Assembly (NCBI GenBank): GCA_963693305.1
Contig: OY855903.1
Coordinates: 52,475,150-52,539,149 of the forward strand
DNA length: 64,000 bases
Source of the DNA: Meandrina meandrites
Taxonomy: Eukaryota > Cnidaria > Anthozoa > Scleractinia > Meandrinidae
Direction of reading: 5' to 3'
The notes below the pieces were generated by a model. That model worked only from the letters and a program-made list of their open reading frames with translations. It ran no database searches and had not been told where the DNA came from. A program made the translations under genes and the position numbers. This document shows, in pieces, positions 11,824 through 24,600 of the stretch (its first letter is position 1; each line of letters starts with the position of its first letter).

Positions 11824-12375
11824 CATAAAGGACGAAGGATAACCCGAATATGTTTCCACTCTTTTTTTTATAAGAACGTTGAGGCTGAGATTTGCCCAAA
11901 TTTTAAGAACATGCTAAGAACATACCCCAGGCTGAGAATCGGAGAACGACTTTATTTTGCCCATTTGTTTTAATTTTTTGTAAAATGAGCAGTATAAATG
12001 AATGCAAAACTGTGGTCCAACAGGAGTGCTTTTAAAAGAAATTTGTCCGCGGCACCAAATCAACAACTTGATATACCACATTCGGTGAACAGTGCTGTTT
12101 GATACGTTTTCTGGTTTCGTCCGTATTGATTTAATGAAATACTATGGTATGGAACTTAAGAACGTCTTAAGAACATTTTCAGCTTCAAATCGTGAAAAAA
12201 ATAAGAACGCTCAGCCTCGGCCCCAAAATTAGACGTTCTTATAAAAAAAAGAGTGTATTGTGCCCAATAATTTAGACAACAAATGACGATCTTGAAAAAA
12301 ATAAACTGTAATATTTCGGTATGAGCTATACCATCATCAGACTAAGAAAATTAACATACAAGCTTGAATCTTTAA
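11824..12375 (-). mobile_element. 3' end fragment of a Penelope-like element, split by a MITE
   Basis: 11824-11856 and 12256-12375 are the reverse complement of the 3' tail of the Penelope-like element at 46895-47050. They share CATAAAGGACGAAGGATAA and the palindrome-like GGTATGAGCTATACCATCAT. The two halves are separated by a 399-bp inverted-repeat element at 11857-12255. Only the untranslated tail is present, so this is a dead, 5'-truncated copy. Confidence 0.7.
11857..12255. mobile_element. MITE nested in the Penelope-like tail
   Basis: The ends are inverted: CACTCTTTTTTTTATAAGAA on the left and its complement, ending AAAAAAAGAGTG, on the right. TTAAGAACAT-type motifs and GAGGCTGAG recur inside both arms. 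It interrupts the flanking Penelope sequence and is therefore the younger insertion. Confidence 0.65.
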
Positions 12376-12378
12376 AAT

Positions 12379-12490
12379 ACGTTAGCGAAACGACCTATAG
12401 TTCGTTAGCGAGCCAACTTCAGTCGTAGCAGAATCGACCTAATACGTTAGCGAACTGGTCGTTAGCGAATCCACTCGTAGGCGAAACGAC
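12379..12490. repeat. degenerate CGTTAGCGAA repeat cluster
   Basis: CGTTAGCGAA or one-off variants (GTTAGCGAG, GTAGGCGAA) recur about five times, often followed by ACGAC or CTGGTC, in about 110 bp just outside the Penelope fragment. Spacing is irregular. It is neither a microsatellite nor a CRISPR array. Confidence 0.5.
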
Positions 12491-12656
12491 TGGTTACCAT
12501 CTCTACCGACTGTTTTTGTAAATTTCAGAGCGTTTAGAAACCCAAAACAAATTCGACCACTCGGGGTCATGGTAGAACTTTAAGTTTCTGTATCATTAAC
12601 TTTAGTTAAACGATATTTCGTTTCACGCTACAGGTTTTTTTCAGTCCTAAGCTGGT

Positions 12657-15600
12657 CTATGAAATATCGTCTTTGGCAGTTGCCATGCTGGAAGTGTGAA
12701 CAAGTCGAGCGAAGACTCCATTCTTATTCTGAAGCAAAACTTGAGGTTTGTCAAACTCAACCACTCGTCCCTGCTCCATAACCAACACTTTATCATAGTC
12801 CATGATGGTGTTCAGTCGATGAACGATGGTTACTACTGTGGAATCTTTAAATCTGCTGCGTATAACTTCCTGAATCAGTCTGTCTGTCTTGAAATCAACA
12901 TTAGCAGTAGCTTCATCCAGAATGATGATCTTGCTCTTTTGTAGCAGCGCACGCGCTAAACAGAGCAATTGGCGCTCGCCAACACTGAAGTTGCTTCCAG
13001 ACTCTCTCAGCTTGTACTTCAGTTGGTCAGGTAATTGTTGTACCAGGGTCTTCAACTGAACATCTTCCAAAGCACGCCACAGCTCATGATCTTGATACAA
13101 AGAAAAAGGGTCCAGGTTCTTCCTGAGGCTACCGCTAAAGAGGACAGGATCCTGAGTTATTACTGCCATGTGCCTGCGGGACACTCTTAGATTAAGATCC
13201 TTGATGTTCACACCATCTATGATAACCTGTATGATGAATAACAAATGTGTAAAATTGATAATAAATTAAAGACATTAATTAGAAAGTTAAAGTCATGAAT
13301 GAGCATTACGTCGGGCGAAGATATTTACAAATGAATAAGGGAGCGACAAGGCCAAAGATTCCTTTGTGCCTGTCGCATTACTTTGTGACTGTGTGATTCG
13401 CTCACTGGTAACTTGTTCATCTCAAGGAGCTCTTTACCGATAGTAACGCTGCGGATGATTGAGTCAGTATTTATGTATAATGTTTTCCTTTCGATTAATG
13501 CATAATGAAGGTAAAAGAATTCGAGAGGGTGGTTCATTTGAATTAGCCATGTTCTAAACGAGCAGGGGACTGGGTACAAGCATATTTTCTCTTCGGTACA
13601 AACATTCAATATCGATTGAATTGAAAAATGAAGCACGTCATCTGAAAGAGCATCCAAAAATTAGTAAATTCACCAAATTTGACGGTTATTGGTTTAAACC
13701 CAAAGGCATAGTACACTTAGTATGGATTGGAGGGACAGGCGTCCTCCAATCCATACTAAGCTCTCTTATTTTAAAAGTGTACCATGCCTTTGCGTTTAAA
13801 CCAATAACCATCAAATTTGGTGAATTTACTAATTTTTGGATGCTCTTTCAGATGACGTGCTTCATTTTCAATTCAATCGATACTGAATGCTCGCACACAG
13901 AAAAAATATTTTCGTACCCAGTCCCCTGCTCGTTTAGAACATGGCCAATGTAGCACAACTGAACCAGACAAACCATAACAGTCCTTATAAAATTACCTCG
14001 CCTTCAGGTTCTGGCATTCGAAACAACGCGGCCACTAAGGACGATTTCCCAGCTCCCGTGCGACCTGCTACGCCAACCTTTTCCTTATCAGCGATACAGA
14101 TGCTTATGGTGTTCAAAGTTGCAGGCGCTCCTTTCAAATATGCTAATGACAAATCACGTAATGTCAAGGTGCCCGTTGTGGGCCACTCTTCAGGTGGAAG
14201 GGTTTCGGTGCTGTACCCAGGCTCTGGATCGATTTCGGTGTATGTGAACACCCTTTCTACTGAAGTCATGTGATTTTCTGTTTCCGAGGCAACACGAATG
14301 CCATACTGCGAGGCTTCTAATGTCTGGGCTGCAAAGGTTAGGGACATACCTGCCAAAGCTAAAACAAAAACGTTAGTTTCACTTTGCTGATTGTTTTTAT
14401 GCCGTGCTGTCATGCTGCTCTTCTCCGGGTAGGGTGAGCAGGCCTGTGGTGCTCGTGCTTCACATATTGAATTTCAGGCAGAGTCAGAAATCGAATTTTG
14501 TTGAATTGATTACGACATCTCAAGAAAGTTCAAGGTTGTCGAATAAACAAACACTGACTTTTTTTTAACATTTTTATTGGTAGTTTGCAAAGCTTACAAG
14601 TACACAATTAAAAACAAAAAAAAAACGAAAAAAATAAGTAAATAAATAAATAACTAAATAAATAAATAAATAAATAAATAAATACGTACACTGAAAAAAG
14701 GCTTCTTAAGACAAGACCTAATACAAATTATTGATAGATATGTAAAATATTGGTACTTTTATTAATTGATAGAATCTCTAATTAACTTCTCCCATTTTTT
14801 TAAATGAAAAGCTAATTTATCTCTTTTCCTGGAAATATAGAGCTCAATCCGATAAACTCGCCTTGTTTTGGCGATAAAACCTTTTAAAGAGGGTTTAGCA
14901 TTCTGGCATTTCCGAGAGTAAACATAGTATTTACCTAACAAGAGAATGTGGTTTATAAGGGTGAAATCATCCTGAACGTCAAATTTTCCGAAGATAAGAT
15001 CAGCTTCCTTTAATTCCCCAACATAGATGTTCTTGTTCCGGAGCCAGGACAAGACATGCTTCCAAAAGTGCTCGATGGATTCGTTCTCTTTTTGGCAGAA
15101 AATACATAATGGTGATTGCGTAATGCCAAAACGAAAAAGTTTCTCATTTGTGAAAACTATACAATTCAAAATTTTGTACTGAAATTCTCTTAATTTGGAT
15201 TCCAAGGTTGAGCGGAAGGATAATGAGTAAACCTTCTCCCATTCGATCAAGGAGTGTGGGTACTTTTCTGACAATTTCTTTTGAGCAGTAGGCAAAACCT
15301 GCTTCTTCGTCTGAAAAAGGCGGTAAATTTGCTTAGACGAGACATCAACAATTGTAAGAGGATTTTCATCAATCATGATGGTGGGAGCATCTGGAACTGG
15401 AGAAATTATTGGAGTAGACGAAGCTTCTTTAATTATTGTACGCCAATGAGCTGGGATGGAATCAATGATACTCAGCACGAAGAAACGTTGCCCAGGGGTT
15501 AGCGGTAAATTCATAAAACAAAATGATGATGGAAAATTACCTGAGAGTAGGTCTCCTATTTTCAAGAAGCCCATGGAAAAAAGATCCCTCCTGAAGACAG

Positions 15601-18600
15601 ATTTATTGTTCACACACAGAAACTTGTTGTTCCATATAATTTCATTCACAATCTCCTGATGCGAAGTTGGTGCTTTGGTATTCAAATCAGACCAGGCATC
15701 GAGACACTGCTTATAAAAGGGCGGCAACTTCACTAGTAACTTGGAGGTATTGAAATTGCAATGAAGTGCAAAACGTCCACCAACAGACGAGAGTCGCTCT
15801 TCGAGAAAAAATTTCCAGGGACTTCTGTAGTCTTCCAAATATTTCTTAATGCAGATAACCGGTTTTGTCCGAATCATCGAGTCAATATCAAGCATGTTTA
15901 AACCACCGTTTTCAATGCTAGCAGAAAGAACATTTCTTTTAACTTTGTCTTTGCCATTCCAAATGAAACTGTAGAAAATTGAATCCGCGTTCTTTATTAG
16001 TTCTTTAGAAATAGGTATGACAGAGGCCCTAAACATAAGTTTAGGGATGGCGAAGATTTTAATTATCTGTATCCTCCCTAAGAGTGACAAGCCTCTCCAC
16101 TTCCATAAATTTCTTGATTTCTTGATCGATTTCAAGGTTTCCCTAAAATTTAAGTCATCCCTTTCTTTATCGTTACCTCCGAAATGAATTCCTAAAATCT
16201 TTATAACATTACAAAGGGTGTGCATATTCGATAAATCTTCCCAGAGAGAATTGTCGCCGAGGGCTAAGGCTTCTGTCTTCTCGTGATTGACTTTTAACCC
16301 CGAACACTCTCCAAAGGCTTTGAGGAGGCGAAATAGGTTGATATAGGACAATTTGTCTTTTAGGAAACATGTCATATCATCAGCAAATAAGGAAAGCTTT
16401 ACTGTTTCATCACCAATTTTAAAACCTTGAATGCTATCGTCGTTTCTTACCCTAATTGCCAAGACCTCTAAAGCCATTATGAACAGATAAGGAGAGAGAG
16501 GGTCCCCCTGTCTTACCCCTCTTCCTAATGGGAAGGGCCCTGTTGTAAAACCATGGTTCATTACACAACTCGAAGCATTATTATACGCGTATCCACTGAA
16601 TAAAGCTAGGTCCGAAATTGAATTCGTGTAGTATTCTTATTAAATAATTGAAATTCAGAGTGTCAAAGGCTTTCTCAAAATCAATGGCCACTAAAATTCC
16701 AGCCAAGCCGTTTTGCTTTGTATGTTCTATTACGTCTTCTATTGTCCTGATCGCATCGAAAATTGTCCTTCCTTTAACAAACGCATTCTGATTGAAATGA
16801 ATAATCTCAGGAAGGGCTTTCTCCAAACGCTTCGCCAGGGCCTTGGAGGCTATTTTCGCATCCACATTTATAAGAGATATTGGGCGCCAGTTCTTTATCA
16901 ATCTTTTATCCTTCCCTTTTTTTTCAATTAGGGTTATAATAGCCTGTTTCTGGGAATTAGAAAGTTCTCCGTACTCGAAAGCATAATTTAAGCTATCGAC
17001 CAGTATTGTTCCTATTAGGGGCCAAAAGGCAATGTAAAACTCTACAGTTAAACCGTCGTTCCCTGGGGATTTGTTTTTCTGGAATGTCTGTAGCGCGTTA
17101 TAACACTCTCCATATCCTAGTTTCCCTTCACAAATATTCCTCAGTTTTTCTGATAATTTTGGAACTTGATTCGAATCCCTAATAAATGACGAAATCATCT
17201 CTGGATCCGCAAAGCTACATAACTTGCTGCATTTAATGATAATTAACAATTATTCACTAAAGTGGAGGTAAATATCCACCACTTTTACCGACACTGAGGT
17301 GAATAACTGTATACCACACAAGCTGAATAAATAGCGGACCAAAACATTACTTTCGGTACCCAAAGCGACGCGCGAAGCCATTTTGTTTCTCTTCGGCTGC
17401 TCGGATGTGAATAGTACTTTGCTAATCACCTCTGAGTTAACCAATCATCGCGCGCGGAAAGCACTATTCACTTGTGTGATACATACTAATTAACAATTAG
17501 ATTGTGAGTTCGAGATTCTATGAGATGAAAGTTGATGAGGCCGAAGGCCGAATCAACTATCACCTCATAGAATCTCGAACTCATAATCTAATTGTAATTC
17601 TAACTCATTTTCTTTCAAATAATTATTTTCCTGTACTCTCTTATTTTCCCTTCAGCGCTGTTTTTTTCCGTTCCTTTTTTGGACTCTAAAGAAAGGTCAG
17701 CTTACTTTTTAAAAGGAAGAAAAAAGGCTCAACACCAATGATGACAGATGATGACACTTACCGGGACTTTGTGTTGCAAATAATGCTCCGGCTGACACAG
17801 AAGTCATAAGAAAGTTACTTAACATGTCTCCTCGAAGGGAAAGCCAACGTGTAGATGCCTTCAGTAATATCAGAGCTGCTGTGTTCCTATCTTGATGTCT
17901 CCATAGAAAGATTAAAAGACAAAATTCGATCAGTTTTATTAGGTTACCTGTCTGGCATGTAATTTGTCATGATTGCACGTGTAATATATAGAGGATATTA
18001 CACGGTGGCGAGAAGATATGAATTTTATGTTCGAGTGGCAGAAACGATATCTCACGAGTGAGCGCAGCGAACGAGTGAGATGTCGTTTTTGCCACGAGAA
18101 CATAAAATTCATATCTTTGAGCCACCGTGTAATGTTCTTTTTATTATATGGAGACCAGATATAATTGAAATTGCCGATTTTTATTTCCTTGTTTTTGAAA
18201 AAATCGAGCAAGTTTTACAAATCAATAAAAATTTTTATTACATGGACGAGAGTGTTTTACTGGGGACTAAACCACTCGTAGATTCCATACGCCACTCCAT
18301 CCGGGACTCGAGTGGCGTATTTTCGTATGACACGCTTGCAAGTGTCTTATCGCCCATTGACGTCACGATTCGCGCCATTTCTACTTTGTTGAATGAACTT
18401 GGTTTCTTGTGTCGTTCAGGTTTGTTGTGAGCAAGCATGGACGAGCAGGTTTAATTTGTTTAATTAAGCGACGAAAAAGAAGGAGTTTTCCGAAAAACTC
18501 AAGGAAGAGAACATGATAATGGAAACCTTGACGATTTCAAGGCTTTTTGAGAGAATTTTTCGCAAGGAATTTCACAAAGTGCAAGATGTTGTAAAGGAGA

Positions 18601-21600
18601 AAACAAAAGCAGTTGAAATCTATCGGCCGTCAAGACATTGTAGCATCGGATTCAAGTCAAAGTCAGTGATGTTTTCAGTTCTTACGTATTACGATATTTG
18701 GTTGACAAGTATTTCATGTATTTTGTTTGATTAAAATTCAGTTAGTGTTTCTATATCCTGGACACGGTTGCTTTGTATTTTATGTGAAGAAGAAAGGTGA
18801 TTTGTTTGTGATTCATATCTGCTCGCCACCGTGTAATATCCTCTATATATTTGAGCAAGTCAGTTATGCATACATCATCGATACAGTCGGAGGCTAAAAT
18901 TCTGCAATGAGTCCCCACCATTCCTAATGTTAACTTCTTTGGTAAAGTTACTATATAAAAGTAATTCCGAACGCGTCCTTATTCTCTAGATCTTATAGGC
19001 CCTTTCTTTAGAAAAGTCGCTCTAAAGTTGTATCAGCTTAGGGTTTCCATAAAAATAAATACGTAATGGAAAAGAATACTAACTTGTAAAATTTTTGAAG
19101 GAAATCGTCCTCCATCCCCGAGGAGCGAATTATTTCCAATCCTGCCACAGTATCAGTAATAAGGGAATACACTGGACTGCATGTTAGTGCTTCAAGTCGT
19201 CGTATCTCCCGAGCGGATTTCAAATAATATTTAGCAAGGTAAATAAACAGTACCGTCAACGGAGTGCAAGTGATAAAAAGCCACACATTTGCCACAGCTG
19301 AAAGTATGATAGCACTGAAAAAGTACAACCACAACTGAGTGGCAAAGAGAAAATGTCCTGGAAGCATATCGTCCATGCATCCGATATCCTTTGAGAAGCG
19401 GTTTAAGATGCGACCAACTGGATTAGTGTCAAAGAATAGGACCGGTGCTTTCATAATTGCTTTTGTCATCTGGTCATGCAGGTTTTCTGAAGCCTTCAAA
19501 GCAGCGAGGTAGAAACAGAAAGAGGATATTATCGTAAGAAGTAAGGAGACTGTAACAATGGATCCGTACACCACAAGCGTTGTGTAGCTCTTCTGTTGTT
19601 CAAATGGCATCTCAGTCATCCGTGAGAGCCACCAATATGGTGCAATCCACAAAACTAAAGAAAGGAACATCATTCTGCATTATCAAGCTTTGATTCTGAG
19701 ACAAATTATTTTTGTTTGAAAGCTACTCGTGTCGTTTTTCGAAGTTGTGAAGTAAAAGGAAATGCAAATACAGTAAACACCCGCGTGTAAGAACCTACAA
19801 TTTTCTAAGTTTGGCAAAATAGGTTCTTGTATTTGGGGGTAGTTATTGGTAATTTAGGCTAAGTAGGTTCTTAATAAGGTTCTTAATTTCTAAGGAGGAG
19901 CCATAGTTTTTGATTGTACGAGAAGAAAAAAAATGGGTTTGGTCCTTCATTATACAGCATTTATTCATAACTGTATTGCTTCAAGCCTCATGCACAACTA
20001 AACAATCTATAAAATTAAACAAATATCTCTTCAACAAGAGCTGTATAATAAAAAAAAAAACATGAATTAGATAATTATAGCAAAAATAACCCACATATAA
20101 GAACCTGCTGAAATTTGCTTGGCTAAACAGGTTCTTATATTTTGGGGTATTAAAATGACAAATTTCTGCCAGCAGGTTCTTAAACCACTAGGTTCTTACA
20201 CGCGGGTGTTTACTGTATGACAATTTAAGGAAGAGGCACTAATGTTAGGAACGTACAAATAACTAAAGGACATTTTACTAATAGGGACCTTGGGTGGATT
20301 GAGTGAGGGGAATGGGTGTTTTGAAGACTCAGTCCTATCTTGATGGCAATACTTGAGAGAGGTTTAATTTACTTACGAAGTTAATGAAAGACGATATGAA
20401 GTGGATTTGAATTACTCAAACAAATTAAGTCGAACACATGACCTTCCAGGTTTCTGTTGGACCCTCTCAGCACTGAACTACCTTGTAGCCTTACAGGACA
20501 TTTGCCATATATGAATTCGAACCTGGTGCTACCACATGGCTTTCCCAAAGTTCAGTCGGTAGAGCATCTAACAGGTGCCTGGGTTCGATTCAGATTCAAC
20601 TTGAAACCACACCACAAGATATTTTCTTTACTCGCCTTTTTAGTCTATTTGTTAAACTCTATAAAATGATGCAATAAATAGAAACCTGTACTTCATGTGC
20701 ACTTCATGTGCACATGGAGAGAATGCAGAGAATTACTGCACTAAAAATATGGCTTACCCTGAACAATAGCGAGGAGAACAATAAGGCTGATTATCAAGAC
20801 TGTTGGAAGTGCAGCTCTAAAATACTTCCAGTACAACCACCACTTAACAGTTCCAACCATTCTGTCCTCTTCCTCATCTTTCAGATCCACCCTCTCACGG
20901 TCTTCTTTAGCAGCAGATATGGAGGTCTCTTCACTGAAAAATGAACAAATCTCCTCATTTTTATTCTCGACATTTAGGTCGTGCTTTGTTTGAGATAGAA
21001 AATATGACGCCACTTGCTTGTCGTTTTCTGTTGGACTATACAGTCCTTGATAAACAACGGATCCATTGCGCATTATCGCAATGTTGTCGGCTTGTTTGAG
21101 AAACTGTAACTGATGAGTGACCAGAATACGTATCCGCCCGTCTAAGAACTCTTTGATGCATCTTTCAAACAGATGTTTGCCAACTTTGGCATCTACTGCA
21201 CTGAGTGGATCATCCAATAGGTAGATGTCCGCGTCAGAGTAAATTGCGCGTGCCAGACTCACTCGTGCACGCTGACCACCACTGAGGATCACTCCACGTT
21301 GTCCAATTTCCGTGAGATCATATTTTGTAAAGCGAGCTATATCTTTCTGCAAGTCACAGACTTCGATAACCTTGTTGTATGTTTGTTCAGTGAACTGGTT
21401 TCCAAAAACTATGTTCTCTCGCACAGTGCCAGAATAGACCCAAGGCGTTTGGGAAATGTAAGCTATTTTTCCAATACAAGAGATTTTCCCAGAAGATATT
21501 GGAAGTTCTCCTAAGATACTCATCAACAAGGATGTTTTGCCGCTTCCGACTGGCCCTGTTATGCCAACAAGTTGCCCACTAGAAGCACTCAATGACACAT

Positions 21601-24600
21601 TCCGTAACACAGGACGTTCTGACATATGGCTCCAAAAACTTGAAACATTTTCAAGAAAGGCCTGTGGTTGGATGTGCTGGGATGACTGTTCAAGTTTCCG
21701 AGCTCTAACCAAAGCCGGTTTTCCATTTCGTAAGCTCTCATTCCTAATAAATTGTGCTCTATATCTTCTGCCTTTGAAATAAACTTCTAAATAAGACTGG
21801 TTATCTTTCTGATCCGTTTTGCGTGTTAACATAGGTTTCTTTTCTATCAAGCGTTGCATCCTATTACATGCAGTCCTTGCGTCTGCAATAGAGCGTAGTG
21901 GATCTGCTATAGACATTGTGACGACAAATTGTATGTTAGCTAAGAGTGAGAGCAATGTAAATACTTTAAACGAGGTCAGTATATGCTCTGTCAGAAGCAG
22001 TGTTGTGACTGAAACGAATGCTGCCAAGCCAGAGCTGGTAAAGAACAAGGCGTAAAAACTGGAGATGATGAATCCTCGAATGCGAATCAGTGTGATTTCC
22101 TTTCTGTGAATAAAAACATTGTGAAAATGAATTTAATGTATGTTAGCCTTCAGTTAAGCCTCTTAATGTCTCTACTTAAGGTCGCATGTATGAAGTTTCA
22201 AAAAAAGCCAGGACAAATACATTCATACAGTTTTAGAACTTTAAATAATCTTGAAAGGTGGAACATATCTTTTTAAAGAATATTTGACCCAATTATATCA
22301 GGAAGGATAAAGAAACTACTACAAGGTCTGCATTACCCCCACGAGAACTTCGGCGTTGCTTTGTATGATAATGGTGGCTTTATTTTCTTTCAGAATTTTC
22401 TTTCATATCAATACATGAACGCGTGTAGAATTCGAACAGAGACGGATTTTGTGCCTGATGTTTTACGCTGCCAAGATATTTTTGCATTTTCAGCCGAATT
22501 TATCACCTGATGTAGCATGACGGTATAAGGCAAACGCAAACGCAAGCTTGCCTTTCATTTTGTTACCTTTTTACCTTTTATCGCTCAGAAAAATAGGGAA
22601 CAAATCACACATTCATGACAAACACAAACCTACTAATTTCCGCCTACAAACGCCAAACGGCAGAAGTAGATTTTTTGCCGTTCGCGGAAGAAACAAACGT
22701 CATGCTTAATCTCTCTAATATGTCGGCGGCGTGGAATATCAAGCAAAAACTCCGTCAGAGTTTGCTTTCAATAACCGAAAAATGGCGAATCATCTGGGAA
22801 TCATTGGGATTCTTTTAATTCAGATCATTCACAAAACCTCACTTTTGCTGCATCACTGTTTTCTGCAACCTTCTAATTCCCCCTCAACCTTTCACGGAAC
22901 CGACTCATTCCCACGCACACGGCATTCCACCTCTTGATTTCTTCCAAGCGTGAAGTCCTGAAAATTTCTTTGCCAGATACCTCCCAAACCCTCTCCTAAA
23001 GGTGGTGGCAAACGAGGACACATTGTTGCGGACGCATTGTTGCTCATGATTGTTTCCGTGCTGCGCAAACTGGGAAACATTTGTTGCGGACACAAAAAGT
23101 TTCTGAAAGAAATCAGAAACATTTTTGTGTCTCGGACACAAATTTTGTGTCCGCAACAAATGTTGCCCGCGCTGGCAAACAGGGAAGCATTTGTGTCCGC
23201 CACAATGTGTCCGCAACATTGTGTCCTCGTTTGCCACGTCACTAATCTATGCGAATGCCACCCCTCACCTTCCCCTCCCAGAACATTTGCGGTGTTGCTG
23301 GCTGAACGACTTTGCCCTTGCTTTTCTTAGAGCAATTTGTTTGAGTGAGGGTTCAGGGTGAATTACTGACAAAACACGAAATCCTGAATTTAATGAGTCG
23401 GGCTCGCCCAAGGCCGCTCTATTCTATTAAAATAAAACAGGCTCGTTCCCCCAGGCCGCCTGGATAATGCAATATTGATACCAACCTTCTAACTTGTGCA
23501 ACAAGGTCTCTGAAATTCCATTCCCAGGCGTACATTTTGACTACACGGATTCCTGTAATGATCTCTTTCATCATCTCCAATCGTTTGTCGGTTACTGCAG
23601 CTGATTGGTGACGAACCTTTCCAGCCTTATGAGCTGCATATGATCCATAAGCAACGACGACAAGGAAAAAAGAAGCACCTATCAAGGCTTGCCAAGTGAC
23701 TAAGAACCACACAAGAGCCATGGATACAATGATGTCCAGGAGAGCAAATGAAATTATATAAACGGGAATAGCCACCTGCTCGATAGTTTGAGCATCGTTG
23801 GAAACAAGATTGATAGTGTTTTCAGAAATGGTGTCTTGTAAAGTACATCTATTAAGATCCAGAATCTGAAAAAAGGAAGTAAAGAAAGGGTAGTTTTCTT
23901 ACGTATTTAGAACCCCAGGGAACGATTCCAACAGAAAGATCTACTATAGCTTGGGCGCGGACAGTTTGCTTTTCTGTCCACGTGCACAGAACCATCCATT
24001 CATGTGAATAATGTTACAGCACCAAAGTACTGTTTTGCATGATTAAAGCAGATTTCCTTTCACAAGAAGACATAATTCTTTGTCTGCCAGTCTAGAAGAT
24101 AAAATTGTTGGGTAAAGAATAACATCCTAAGTTGGAAATTAGCATGTTTCTTGCACGCTATTACAAAAACAAAAGATGATTTACTTGCCTTTTTATACAC
24201 AAATCCAATCACGGCAACTTTCAGTCTGGTTGTAATCATTTCTGACTTGAATACCCCGTGACCTTGGCATACAGATCTTGTAATGGCGACCAAACACATG
24301 CCGATTACAAACGGCATTGTTGCCTTGTAACTGACCTCTGAAGCTGTAGAAATGCCTCTCAAGAAGAACCATATGATCAAAGGAAGAACATGAAACGTTA
24401 TCGCGTAGACAAACCTAAGGAAGGCTACAATGATATAGTCTCTGCAGGGAATAACTGTCATCATGGCCTTCCACAGGCGAGGCTTTCTTCGGTTTTGTAC
24501 AGACGATCTTTCTTCTGCCAGCCATTCCCTCTCCAAGTCAGCGACTAACCGTTCCGCTTGATATGAAGTTTCGACTTCAAACAAGTGTTTCTCTTCCAAT

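Noticed and set aside
12379..12490. Repeated CGTTAGCGAA motif as a CRISPR-like array
   Set aside because: Spacing is irregular, units vary, and the context is an animal genome beside a retroelement tail.
13325..13953. Two 110-residue ORFs on opposite strands
   Set aside because: Mirror images produced by the foldback element.
18080..18430. 116-residue ORF in gene A intron 4
   Set aside because: Falls wholly inside the TIR element with a palindromic left arm, with no conserved motif.
20545..20600. tRNA gene in intron 3 of gene A (and 33960-34090 in gene B, 10548-10600)
   Set aside because: A- and B-box-like motifs are present, but no acceptor stem or complete cloverleaf could be drawn. Repetition in several introns fits SINE heads.
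22892..23361. Cys-rich ORFs around the palindromic MITE
   Set aside because: Several overlapping frames on both strands arise from the GTTGCGGACACA palindromes, with no homology or splice context.
24184..24186. GTAAAT just downstream as the exon 1 donor of gene A
   Set aside because: It would shift the frame into exon 2. The GC donor keeps frame and matches the GT position in gene C.
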